A stretch of DNA of 9,335 bases. Source: Bacteroidota bacterium. Its GTDB lineage: Bacteria; Bacteroidota; Ignavibacteria; UBA10030; SZUA-254. Below the pieces are notes generated by a model. The model was given only the letters and a program-made list of their open reading frames with translations, was not told the DNA's origin and ran no database searches. This document shows positions 1 through 8,044 of the stretch, in pieces. The position numbers and the translations under genes were made by a program. The stretch is from the NCBI GenBank assembly GCA_004322375.1, contig SCUC01000245.1, positions 1 through 9,335 of the forward strand, read 5' to 3'. Numbering within the stretch: the stretch's first letter is position 1; every line of letters starts with the position of its first letter.

Positions 1-3000
1 ATACACTCCCGACCCCCCGTTGTACAGGATGGCGCTATTGGCAAGAGTAGAAACCTTAGCGGTATTTTCGATATACACGCCATGGTTCCCGTTATTCCTG
101 ATTGTATTATTCCGCAATGTCAAGTTGATCGTGCCATAGCCGTACGCGCGAATCCCGTATGAACCGCAGCTATCTATTGTCGTTGAATCTATGGTGATAG
201 TATTATTCTGCATAACGGTAATGCCGGCTGAAAAAGACTTTTTGATAAGATTGTTCGAGAACAATATCCCATTGCAACTGCTCGCAAAATGTACATTTTG
301 CACTCCATCTCTGCCGCCGTATTTGAAAATATTATTCCGTACCCTGCAATTCCCGTTGGCATAAGCGACATAATGCCAATCGCCCGGCGCCGGGTTGAGA
401 GAATCTGTTGAGAGCGATGTTTTCCCGCCTACGGAATTATCTCTCCAGGAAGTCCACGTAATGGGTTGTGCAGGCGTTCCCTCGGCAAGAAGGATACCGT
501 TCGAGGTGAAAAAATGGTACCCGTTAAGATTATCGAACTTCACAATCGTGCCGGGATCAACCACCAGGGTATCTGCGCTCGCAACGTCGAAATTATAGAT
601 AACGATGTACGTGTTCGAAGTAATCGCTTGCGGGAACACATTCCTCAACGTACCCTCGATGCTCCCGTTATAAATCGCAATCGCGTTGTAGGAATTATTT
701 GAAATGATATTCCCATCTATACCATTGTTGTCAACATAGCTATTTCCCGTTCGCCGCCATACTGCGAGAGGAAACCGGTTATATTGAATTGTGTTATCAA
801 TGTACCGGGCAGAAGAGCAAACGATTCCATCGCCCGTATGATTCGTAACCGTGTTGCCGATAAACATCACGCTCGATGAGGTATACACGGTATTGTTATT
901 GGTAACACCCCCTGAAGCATTGTTACTGATTGTATTTCCTAAAAACGTTTGCGGTATTCGCGCGTCGTCAACCTGAATTCCCCACCCGTTATTTCTTCGT
1001 ATGATGCTGTTGGAAACTTCGCGAAAAGCCGCTTGATGCGCGCAACGAAGCCCCTCTCCATTGTTATCCTGAATCGTGCTTCCCCGTACTGTAACATCGT
1101 CGCTGCTGAAGTATCCGGCATAAATCCCCGCGGAATTCCCGCTATCTATGGTGCAACCTTCAAATGACAACACTGAACTGCCGTCAATGAAAATTGACGC
1201 GTTGCTTGATTTACGAACTGTGCAATTGGTAATTGGAGCAGTTATAGCTACGCTGCCAAAATACATACCATTCTGAGCATACTTAAAAATGCAATGGTCA
1301 AGAATCGAAGAATTCGCCCCTGAGTTAAACAATCCGATATAAGTCCAGTTGCCCGCGGCGGGAGGCGTGTTATCCGTCAACAAATTTGTTTTGCCTCCAT
1401 ACATTGTATCTCGATACGAAGTAAATACAATCGGGTCGTTTCCGTCGGCAACGAGCCTTCCTAGAATGCGCCAGTACAACCCGCTCGCGAATTTCACGAT
1501 AACTCCCGGTTCAACCACTAATGTTGAGCCGGAGGGGGTCGTGGTAGAGGTCGCGTTCTCAATCATCACATAGGTTTGCGACGTCATTCCTGCGGGAAAT
1601 GTTGCGAACAATGTATCGCTTAAATATTCACGATTGCACCGTAAGGCAATTGCCCTGTTGTACTGATTATCTGTTATCGTGTTGCCGCTGTATCTTGTCC
1701 CGCAGCGTCCTACCAATCCAATCGGGTAACGGTTATTCGATATAACGTTGTCGGTAATAAATCCCTTGGATGTTACAAAGCCTTCATGTCCGTTATTGCT
1801 TGTCGTGTTATTGCTGATGGATACAAGCGAATCAGGATTGTAGCAGAACAATCCTGTTTGTGTATTGTCATCAAACAAAGAGTTTGAAAATGTTTGGGCA
1901 ACGTTTCCGTTCCAGCTATAAACACCGATGCCGGTGTTTTGCGTTACGGTGCAATTATCAAGGAGAGTCACGGTCGCCCGGCTGCTGCCGCCATCACAAT
2001 GAATGCCGTTGTTTCCATTTCGTGAAATCACCGAACTTTGAACCGTGAAATGAGATGTGCCAACCGCCTGAATGCCATAGCCGCCGTTTCCTTCAAACTC
2101 GCAGTCACTGATTGCCGGGGTTGAATTATTAAGGTACAGACCCACACCGCTATTGCCGCTTACCGAGCTGTTCGGCAAATTAGAAGAGGAGTTTGTTAAA
2201 TTCATCCCCGTATTCGAACTATTAGTAACATAAATGTTTGATATCGAGGGGGAACAGCCGCTTATAGATAATTCTGTGTATGTAAATTGCTGACCGCCAA
2301 ATTTAAAAATGCAATAGCTTAACACGCTTGCGTTATTCCCGCCGCCATTAAGGCTTACTGTCTCCCAATCACCGGCTGTCGGTCCGGTTGCCCTTCCATC
2401 ACCATTATTATCGCCGCCATAGCTATCATCTTTTTCCGAAGTAAAGGCAATAACGTTTCCTGAAGTTCCATTCGCTTTAATCGCTCCGGAAATGGTTAAG
2501 CTAACGCCGGGGGCAAACTTCACTACCGCGCCTGCTTGTATCGTCAAGGTATCTCCACTGGTTACGCTAATATCATTCTTTAGCCAATAGACGGTGTTGC
2601 TGTTCCACGTCGTATTGGTAGTTACGTTTGCCGTTACATTGATTACGGGATATGCTCCTGTTGCGATATTCCATGGATGGAAATCAACATAGTTCGTAAC
2701 GGCATTCCCCAATCCGGTTGGATTGTAATCCGCATTATAGGGTCCCATATCGCTGCCCCAATAATTATACTCAGCTTTAACAGAGCTTGTGCCGGTATTA
2801 GTAAATCCGTACGCGGTATTTGTCATAATGACGTTATCCTTAATCGTCGGTTGAGACGAACCAAGGCTTGTGAACTGAATCCCGATATTGTTCGCGCGAA
2901 TGGTATCGTATTGGATTGTGGGTCTTGCGCTCGCGTCAATAAAAATACCCGTCCCGTTAGAATCAATCACGCAACCCGTAACAGTTGTGGTCGAGTTCAC

Positions 3001-3630
3001 TGCGACGCGAACTCCCCCCGATGTATTCCTTATTATAAGACACGTATCAACAATATAGCCAAGGCTGAGATCGGTAAAAATCCCGAATCCCGCATTGTCG
3101 TTAAACGTGGAATGTGCGATTCGTGGAGACGATGCGCGAACATTTATTCCGTGATTGAAGCTGTACCGAACTATGCAATTTGTAATGGCTATGCTGTATG
3201 CGCCAGTTTTGTAAAAAATATTTGCCGCATTCGCTCCTGAGCCGGCATACTCCACAACACAATAGTCAAAAACGGAGCCAACGTTTCCCCCGTTTTGAAA
3301 TTCGATGCTGTTCCAATCGCCCGGCGCAGGTGTTCCTGCATTCGATGTGAACGTAATAAGACTATCGGACTTCCCGTCGGCATTGAGCGCCCCCGCTATG
3401 ATTAGCTGGGTTCCCGGATCAAACTTAACGGTAACGCCGGGCTCGATTGTAAGCGTGACACCGCTGTTTACTGTTACAGTTCCGGTAACAACAACCGGGC
3501 TGCTCGCAAACGTCCAGGTGGAATCGGTGGTAACGTTCCCCGAAATATTCCCGGCAAAGAGTGTGGAACTAAATGTGAAATAAAATACTGTAACAACTAA
3601 TACTGCGCGTGATAGTAAACGTGTGCTCAT
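1..3630 (-). CDS. Secreted multi-module right-handed beta-helix protein (3' end outside window)
   Basis: Every codon from the ATG at 3630 down to base 1 is open: 1210 codons read with no stop, so the C terminus lies beyond the left edge. Residues 1-26 form a signal peptide (basic start, hydrophobic VLVVTVFYFTF, likely cut after SSTLFA). The mature part is rich in Asn, Gly, Thr and Ser, with short strand-turn repeats (for example NVISNN, NTITDN) typical of parallel beta-helix (PbH1/NosD-like) folds. Four large modules follow, each with a [P/A]G-x-x-VKF element (residues 64-70, 366-372, 708-714, 1026-1032) and then an AG[D/N]W or PGDW element (Trp 106, 422, 762, 1085). Module 1 ends in a NYWG...GP...VDFHPW block (residues 289-320) often seen closing such helices. 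No catalytic residues are recognisable. Adhesin, surface-layer or polysaccharide-binding roles are possible. A type IX secretion tail may exist but cannot be seen. Fold confidence is high; function is unknown. Confidence 0.9.
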   Translation of the reverse strand, partial: MSTRLLSRAVLVVTVFYFTFSSTLFAGNISGNVTTDSTWTFASSPVVVTGTVTVNSGVTLTIEPGVTVKFDPGTQLIIAGALNADGKSDSLITFTSNAGTPAPGDWNSIEFQNGGNVGSVFDYCVVEYAGSGANAANIFYKTGAYSIAITNCIVRYSFNHGINVRASSPRIAHSTFNDNAGFGIFTDLSLGYIVDTCLIIRNTSGGVRVAVNSTTTVTGCVIDSNGTGIFIDASARPTIQYDTIRANNIGIQFTSLGSSQPTIKDNVIMTNTAYGFTNTGTSSVKAEYNYWGSDMGPYNADYNPTGLGNAVTNYVDFHPWNIATGAYPVINVTANVTTNTTWNSNTVYWLKNDISVTSGDTLTIQAGAVVKFAPGVSLTISGAIKANGTSGNVIAFTSEKDDSYGGDNNGDGRATGPTAGDWETVSLNGGGNNASVLSYCIFKFGGQQFTYTELSISGCSPSISNIYVTNSSNTGMNLTNSSSNLPNSSVSGNSGVGLYLNNSTPAISDCEFEGNGGYGIQAVGTSHFTVQSSVISRNGNNGIHCDGGSSRATVTLLDNCTVTQNTGIGVYSWNGNVAQTFSNSLFDDNTQTGLFCYNPDSLVSISNNTTSNNGHEGFVTSKGFITDNVISNNRYPIGLVGRCGTRYSGNTITDNQYNRAIALRCNREYLSDTLFATFPAGMTSQTYVMIENATSTTTPSGSTLVVEPGVIVKFASGLYWRILGRLVADGNDPIVFTSYRDTMYGGKTNLLTDNTPPAAGNWTYIGLFNSGANSSILDHCIFKYAQNGMYFGSVAITAPITNCTVRKSSNASIFIDGSSVLSFEGCTIDSGNSAGIYAGYFSSDDVTVRGSTIQDNNGEGLRCAHQAAFREVSNSIIRRNNGWGIQVDDARIPQTFLGNTISNNASGGVTNNNTVYTSSSVMFIGNTVTNHTGDGIVCSSARYIDNTIQYNRFPLAVWRRTGNSYVDNNGIDGNIISNNSYNAIAIYNGSIEGTLRNVFPQAITSNTYIVIYNFDVASADTLVVDPGTIVKFDNLNGYHFFTSNGILLAEGTPAQPITWTSWRDNSVGGKTSLSTDSLNPAPGDWHYVAYANGNCRVRNNIFKYGGRDGVQNVHFASSCNGILFSNNLIKKSFSAGITVMQNNTITIDSTTIDSCGSYGIRAYGYGTINLTLRNNTIRNNGNHGVYIENTAKVSTLANSAILYNGGSGVY

Positions 3631-3637
3631 AAGTTTA

Positions 3638-3643
3638 CCTTTC
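3638..3643 (-). promoter_or_regulatory. Ribosome binding site of the beta-helix gene
   Basis: The minus strand reads GAAAGG, then 7 nt, then ATG at 3630. This is a good Shine-Dalgarno match at normal spacing and supports the chosen start directly before the signal peptide. Confidence 0.6.
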
Positions 3644-3729
3644 TGAGGTTGAAAATGTTCGAAAAACCCATCTTTAATTTTCAAAAAATCTTCTTTTTTG
3701 CCCGAAATAGCATTGCCGGGCTTTGTACA

Positions 3730-3756
3730 ATTTTACCATTTATATAATACGGTCAA
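3730..3756 (-). promoter_or_regulatory. Weak candidate promoter for the beta-helix gene
   Basis: On the minus strand TTGACC (3756-3751) and TAAAAT (3735-3730) each match the sigma70 boxes at 5 of 6 bases. The 15-bp spacer is shorter than the usual 16-18. Transcription would begin near 3723 and give a leader of about 90 nt. It suggests the beta-helix gene could be transcribed apart from the CHAT gene, but a match of this quality can occur by chance in AT-rich DNA. Confidence 0.3.
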
Positions 3757-3930
3757 GGAGCGATCCTTTTACGGACAACTTACTCTTTTTACTTTTAGAA
3801 AATTATCTCCCGAAAACCCACTATGTTATTGCTAGTCAATCTATAGAACATTGTTTTAACTATATTGAGAATGAACCCTCTTTGCGTTTATCTATTGTTC
3901 CAGCGATGGATTTTATACTCCAAGCTGAAA

Positions 3931-4066
3931 AATGACACAGCGTTCATTAGCAGACCAGCTTCAGCCTGTGAAGCAATCCCCAAATACAAAAAAATTGGGC
4001 TGGGGATTGTGAGCGCAAAGCGCCATCCTGTGGACTTCGTCCCGCGGGGAGGGACTCGCAAAGACA
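3931..4066. repeat. Hairpin-rich dispersed-repeat-like element
   Basis: Four consecutive inverted repeats are visible: GCTTCA/TGAAGC (3958-3963 with 3969-3974, loop 5), CAATCCCC/GGGGATTG (3974-3981 with 4002-4009, loop 20), GCGC/GCGC (4013-4016 with 4020-4023, loop 3) and GTCCC/GGGAC (4039-4043 with 4051-4055). The last overlaps the palindrome CCCGCGGG (4041-4048). On the minus strand it reads TTTGCGAGTCCC ... GGGACGAAG ... CAATCCCC ... GGGGATTGCTTC. From memory this resembles a degenerate copy of the widespread intergenic repeat with the core TTGCGAG...GAAGCAATC found in many bacterial genomes. Short frames through it give the low-complexity translations often mis-annotated as hypothetical proteins. 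The hairpins are certain; family membership is a judgement without a search. Confidence 0.5.
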
Positions 4067-4118
4067 CTTTCCGTCTGCCTTCTAGATAAACGAACTTTCT
4101 GGACAAATCCAAAACAGG

Positions 4119-7106
4119 TTACTTCCCTACAAGGATAAAAGGCGACCAAAATAAAGGCGCAGATGTCTCATGTTCTTTAATGAGATTTAACTTGGCTTGC
4201 CGGAGCGCGGCTCCTTTCGATTTCCCTTCTAAGAATCCTCGATAAAAATCCAGCATCAGTTCCGGGGTTGATTTATCGGCAACCTGCCATAACGACACGA
4301 CGAGATTTGAAGCCCCCGCATAAAGAAATGCGCGGGTGAGTCCGAGTATCCCTTCGCCTTTTACAATTTTCCCCGAGCCCGATTCACAACCGCTGAGAAC
4401 AATCATACTTGCATTAAACGCGAGATTATACACCTCGCCTGCATACAGGAAATTATCCTCGCTTCCATCCTGCTTACCTGAAAATACAATTGCTGAAAGT
4501 TCAGGCTGACGGTAGTTTACGGTAACATGGGTCGCAAAGTGAATATACTTGTAATTCCATATATCATTCCTCTTGAAGCTCTGCTCGTTTGCTTCTTCTC
4601 CTACTATCGCATGAACTCCGGAAGCCGTTGGAAACAACTCTCCTATCTGTTTCACTTCGCTCTCTGCATTCGGAAGGGGTGAAAATCCTTGCGCTCGTTC
4701 TGAAACAACCTTGCCATTGGAACCCTCTCCCGTTCCTTCAAACGATGGGGCGACTGACAGGTACATTTTAGGAGGCTCTACGTTCTTCCTGGAAAAAAGC
4801 TCAAGCAATAATGTCGCTGAAGGTATGTAGCTCGTAGAATTATGGCGAAGCAAATAGGGTAATTTATCATAATGTTCATCTGCAAGCGTGTGATGTTCGG
4901 TAAGCAGAGCCTCAAAAGGAACAAGATGAAGTATCCCGTCGCGAACAATAATGAGATGCTTGCCGGCGATATATTTTTCAATGGGGCGAAGAAGATAATC
5001 ATAGAGATCCGACGCGTTCCTCGTATATTGAACAAACGACCGGAACGCTATCCCTTCTCTCATTTGATGGATCGCTGTCTCAAAGAGAGTATCGTTCGGG
5101 AGTTCCACTACTTCGAATCCGGTTTTGGAAATAACAAAGATGGAGAGAGTCCTCTCTCCGAGAAGATATTCCACCAGAACATCGTCGCGCGTGAGAAGAG
5201 AACGCTGGAGTTGCGAAATAGTCGCCGGAGCAGCAGCATATTTCAGGGCGTGATACGTAGGATACTTCTTTTCTAATCGTTGAACATGGGATTCAAACTT
5301 TCGTTGCACATCGAAATATTTTGCCCGGAAGTCGGTGACTTTTTCCTGATCTGCTTTTTTACCTTTTAGCAGCTCTTCATTCAATAATTGTTCAAACGAG
5401 TGAAGATCAACTTTCAGTTGATACTCACGCCTGAGAAGGCTGTCCGGCACTCCTGCGTACTGTTTCGCGCGCGAATCAATCATTGCCGAAAGGAGTACGC
5501 GAGATTTGCTTCGCTCGGAAAACTCGAATGCCTGTTCCGTATACGCTTTGTTCCCGGTTAGCTCAAAGAGCGCCAGGGCAATCCTGACAGCTCCTTCATA
5601 GCTCCTTGACGATTTTCCCTCTAACACGAGTTTTGAGTTTTCTCCCACAAACCTGTTCTCTATCCTCTCAACAAGGGCAAACAACAATTTGTATGTCCGT
5701 AACGCTGCTTCATATTCTTTTATCCTTGCTTGTTGTTTGCTTTGGATCGTTGCGCTTTGTTCAAATGTGCCTGCGTTTAATTCTAACGCGGTAAGCAACA
5801 CAAGTTCGGAACGAACATTTTTTAAATCCGGCAAAGAATATTTGGACGCGCTCTTATATTCCGGAACGACAATTTCCATCGCTTTTTGATAACAATCGAA
5901 TGCTTTCTCATTGTCGGCTAGCTCATCATACACTTTCCCCAGCCCGCAATAGGTTTCTGCAACTTCCGGATGATACGGACCCGCTTTTTCAAATGCCGAC
6001 ACAAGGGATTGCTTGTAGCAATACATTGCCGAATCATACATGCCAAGCGCATCAAACGCTTCGCCGGTATTCATGTACGCTTTTACAACAAAGGGATGGG
6101 ATTTTTCGTAAACCTGAAGCCGGATGTCGAGCGATTTTTTTTGATATTCTAAAGCCTTCCGGTGCATAGAAAGAGAAGTATAAGCCGTACCTATATTAAG
6201 ATAATTGGCGGCAACTGCCGGGTGGATTTCACCAAACAGCTCGCGACGCAACACCAACGATTTGTTAAGACATTCAAGAGCTTTATCGTACTCTTCCATT
6301 GCGCGGTAAGCAATTCCGATATTATTCAACACATCGCCATAATCAGGAGTGTTCTCTCGATTATTATTCTTGTGAATGTCAATCGCTTTGAAATAATATT
6401 CCAGCGCTTTCGCATTATCTCCCATATTCCAAAACACAAGCCCGATGTTATTGTACGAGTTCGCTAGCTGGGGATTATTCTCCTTGAGCGTTTTAAGCTC
6501 AACCTCGATAGATTTGTTCAAGTATTCAAGCGCCGTTTCATAGTCAGCCTTGCTCCAGTAAACAATTCCCATGTTCCCATATACTTTTGCAACTTCGCCA
6601 TGGAGTTCCCCGAACAGGGCGCGCCTCACGCGGAGGGATTTCTCGAAATACTCCAACGCTTTATCATAATCTCCTTTCCGGCGTTGCACGATTCCAAGCG
6701 AGTTGTATGCCTGCGCAAGGTTGAAATGGGGTTCGGGAAGTGTTTTCTTTCCATAGTCAACGGCTTTCATCAATTGTGAAATCGCTTCTTTATACAATTC
6801 CTTCGCAGTATAATTCCGACCGAGATACACAAGTCCCATGACGTAACGATCATGGTCACGGATTTTTTTTAGGGCAGGTAAGGCTTTCGTAAACATGATA
6901 ATGGAGCTGTCGTACTTATTCGCCTTGTACAGGTTCTCTCCCAGCGTATAGTCCGCGTCAGCTTGCTTGATGAATGATGAGTCAACCCGCTCTCCCTTTT
7001 CTTGTGCTGTTGAGAAGCTATTGACAGTCAATGTCAATAAAAAGAAAAGCAGCCATTCAGCATAGTAGGTATTTTTTTTGAGTACAGTATGTATCAAAAT
7101 AACCAT
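4119..7106 (-). CDS. Exported TPR-CHAT protein (caspase-like protease fold)
   Basis: A 995-residue protein from the ATG at 7106. Residues 1-34 look like a signal peptide (Lys-Lys, then WLLFFLLTLTV, cut near STA/QE). An in-frame TTG at 7160 would add 18 residues upstream of the signal peptide and is less likely. Nine TPR units start at an exact 42-residue period (45, 87, 129, 171, 213, 255, 297, 339, 381), of the kinesin-light-chain type with the F-G-E-x-H-P linker. Residues about 420-630 are helical, with a likely coiled coil near 560-615. The CHAT domain spans about 637-995. It carries the caspase-like dyad: His860 in HFATH (codon 4527-4529) and Cys907 in LSGCESG (codon 4386-4388). It ends in the typical FWSPFILVG. 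CHAT proteins are cysteine peptidases or their relatives, and TPRs usually bind the partner or substrate. The signal peptide implies periplasmic or outer-surface action. It follows the sigma/anti-sigma pair on the same strand. Substrate unknown. Confidence 0.93.
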   Translation of the reverse strand: MVILIHTVLKKNTYYAEWLLFFLLTLTVNSFSTAQEKGERVDSSFIKQADADYTLGENLYKANKYDSSIIMFTKALPALKKIRDHDRYVMGLVYLGRNYTAKELYKEAISQLMKAVDYGKKTLPEPHFNLAQAYNSLGIVQRRKGDYDKALEYFEKSLRVRRALFGELHGEVAKVYGNMGIVYWSKADYETALEYLNKSIEVELKTLKENNPQLANSYNNIGLVFWNMGDNAKALEYYFKAIDIHKNNNRENTPDYGDVLNNIGIAYRAMEEYDKALECLNKSLVLRRELFGEIHPAVAANYLNIGTAYTSLSMHRKALEYQKKSLDIRLQVYEKSHPFVVKAYMNTGEAFDALGMYDSAMYCYKQSLVSAFEKAGPYHPEVAETYCGLGKVYDELADNEKAFDCYQKAMEIVVPEYKSASKYSLPDLKNVRSELVLLTALELNAGTFEQSATIQSKQQARIKEYEAALRTYKLLFALVERIENRFVGENSKLVLEGKSSRSYEGAVRIALALFELTGNKAYTEQAFEFSERSKSRVLLSAMIDSRAKQYAGVPDSLLRREYQLKVDLHSFEQLLNEELLKGKKADQEKVTDFRAKYFDVQRKFESHVQRLEKKYPTYHALKYAAAPATISQLQRSLLTRDDVLVEYLLGERTLSIFVISKTGFEVVELPNDTLFETAIHQMREGIAFRSFVQYTRNASDLYDYLLRPIEKYIAGKHLIIVRDGILHLVPFEALLTEHHTLADEHYDKLPYLLRHNSTSYIPSATLLLELFSRKNVEPPKMYLSVAPSFEGTGEGSNGKVVSERAQGFSPLPNAESEVKQIGELFPTASGVHAIVGEEANEQSFKRNDIWNYKYIHFATHVTVNYRQPELSAIVFSGKQDGSEDNFLYAGEVYNLAFNASMIVLSGCESGSGKIVKGEGILGLTRAFLYAGASNLVVSLWQVADKSTPELMLDFYRGFLEGKSKGAALRQAKLNLIKEHETSAPLFWSPFILVGK

Positions 7107-7346
7107 CAGTCTAAAGGTATTAGTGTGCCGTAACGTAATACAAAAGAATGAAAGAGTCAAGTATTTGGTAATAATTTTCCGGGCTGGTTTGAATATTTAG
7201 ATATTTTGTACAAAAAACGCCTAATATGACTGAAGTTACAATTGGCAGTTACAAGCCAAACACCAACATTTGGAAGAAATGAATGCCATCCCCGATTGTG
7301 GAAAGAACGTACTTCCCCCCTCTACTACTTTGAATGTATCGTTTAC
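7107..7346. other. Intergenic gap between anti-sigma and CHAT genes
   Basis: No gene is supported here. It contains a direct repeat AGTTACAA (7234-7241 and 7247-7254, 13 bp apart) and a 5-bp inverted repeat TTGGC/GCCAA (7242-7246 with 7255-7259). There is no T-tailed terminator after the anti-sigma stop. The minus strand also reads TTGACT at 7160-7155, with only a poor -10 17 bp on. The gap leaves open whether the CHAT gene is co-transcribed with the sigma operon or has its own promoter. Confidence 0.5.
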
Positions 7347-7997
7347 CTATTCAGTATAAATAAACGATGCCTGGTCGGAGGGCAGCTGTGTCCCATCGGA
7401 TAACATCGCTTTGACCTCCCAAAAATACCGTTTCTCCATCTGCAACGATACGGAATCAGGTATCATTAAGGATGGCATGTCCGAACTCTGACGCCAGATC
7501 AAGCTATCATGTTCATTATACATGCTGAAATCATAGCTTGCCGCGTCCGGAATGTGAGACCATCGAAATTCAGTGACGTGAATATTTACTACAGAACCAT
7601 CAAGAGGCATAATCAACGTTGGCGCTTGCGCGCTTACCGGAGAACGAAAAATAATCGGCTCGGAGTCTCGTGGGATAAAATACCAAACTCCTGCAATTAT
7701 CCCTACAAGCAACAGTGCAAATGCCAGCTTGTATTGAGAAGAAAACAATCCGCTCACATGGAAAACAGATTTTTCCCTCTTTACTAATTGCTCCGCTCGT
7801 CTTCGCGCTGCCGATGAAAGTGACGGCGGTGGTATCGTTGAAGGTAATTTTATCAAATGATACGACTCTGCAACCGCCGCGCTGCAAAGTGCACAATCCG
7901 CGAGATGACGTTCAACTTCCTGTAATTTTGTAGGATGCAGTTGCTTATCTAAGAGGCTTGCAATTTCAAATTCTGTTAAATGGCTCATCAGCTTCAT
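7347..7997 (-). CDS. Membrane zinc-finger anti-sigma factor with Fn3-like outer domain
   Basis: A 216-residue protein. The N-terminal cytoplasmic part carries His31-x3-Cys35-x2-Cys38 (HLADCALC), the zinc-binding signature of ZAS/zf-HC2 anti-sigma factors. His6, 25 residues upstream, is a candidate fourth ligand. Residues about 90-108 (LAFALLLVGIIAGVWYF) form one membrane helix. Residues about 122-214 form an outer domain with the spacing of a fibronectin-III-like sandwich: P-L-D-G-S, F-x-W, a Y-D-F strand, then YFWEVKA and DGTQLPS. Such proteins hold a cognate ECF sigma factor at the membrane until a signal releases it. The start 47 bp after the sigma gene stop supports pairing with it. The ATG at 7997 is preferred because AAGG lies 4 nt upstream; a second ATG three codons in (7988) is possible. 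What the outer domain senses is unknown. Confidence 0.87.
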   Translation of the reverse strand: MKLMSHLTEFEIASLLDKQLHPTKLQEVERHLADCALCSAAVAESYHLIKLPSTIPPPSLSSAARRRAEQLVKREKSVFHVSGLFSSQYKLAFALLLVGIIAGVWYFIPRDSEPIIFRSPVSAQAPTLIMPLDGSVVNIHVTEFRWSHIPDAASYDFSMYNEHDSLIWRQSSDMPSLMIPDSVSLQMEKRYFWEVKAMLSDGTQLPSDQASFIYTE

Positions 7998-8001
7998 TCT
8001 G

Positions 8002-8005
8002 CCTT
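8002..8005 (-). promoter_or_regulatory. Short ribosome binding site of the anti-sigma gene
   Basis: AAGG on the minus strand, 4 nt before the ATG at 7997. The spacing is slightly tight. It favours this ATG over the one at 7988, which would be 13 nt from the motif. Confidence 0.4.
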
Positions 8006-8044
8006 ATGATACGGACATTCGTGGCAATTTTACATTTCCCGTGT

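Larger units (their letters stand above)
3631..4118. other. 488-bp intergenic region, no supported gene
   Basis: This lies between the CHAT gene stop and the beta-helix gene start. The part from 3640 to 3930 is AT-rich and unremarkable apart from the weak promoter. The part from about 3931 to 4066 is a GC-richer block full of small hairpins (annotated separately). Short open frames exist on both strands but none has a ribosome binding site or a recognisable protein. No clear T-tailed terminator follows the CHAT stop, so read-through into the beta-helix gene is possible. Confidence 0.6.

Noticed and set aside
2677..3240. 187-codon open frame on the plus strand
   Set aside because: It is antisense to the beta-helix gene. 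The Asn/Gly-rich repeats avoid stops on the opposite strand. It has no ribosome binding site and no recognisable domain.
1..3630. CRISPR array or DNA tandem repeats as the explanation for the repetitive left part
   Set aside because: The repetition is at protein level with varied codons and spacing. The frame stays open for 1210 codons and there are no identical regular repeats with spacers.
3699..3722. GCCCG...CGGGC inverted repeat as a terminator
   Set aside because: The stem is only 5 bp with a 12-base loop. On neither strand does a proper T-run follow it.
3723..3935. 70-codon plus-strand frame in the intergenic region
   Set aside because: It starts with TTG without a ribosome binding site, is AT-rich, matches no family I recognise, and overlaps the candidate promoter of the beta-helix gene. 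A decayed gene remnant cannot be excluded.
3888..4149. Minus-strand short frames across the hairpin block
   Set aside because: Their translations come from the repeat-like element and one overlaps the end of the CHAT gene. They look like typical false hypothetical proteins.
4872..5276. 134-codon open frame on the plus strand
   Set aside because: It lies inside the CHAT domain coding sequence on the other strand, shows no protein family features, and is a shadow frame.
4119..7106. Type III-E CRISPR (Craspase) locus because of TPR-CHAT plus sigma factor
   Set aside because: There is no gRAMP/Cas7-11 gene, no Csx30 and no repeat array in the window, and this CHAT protein carries a signal peptide. 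Only a functional analogy is kept.
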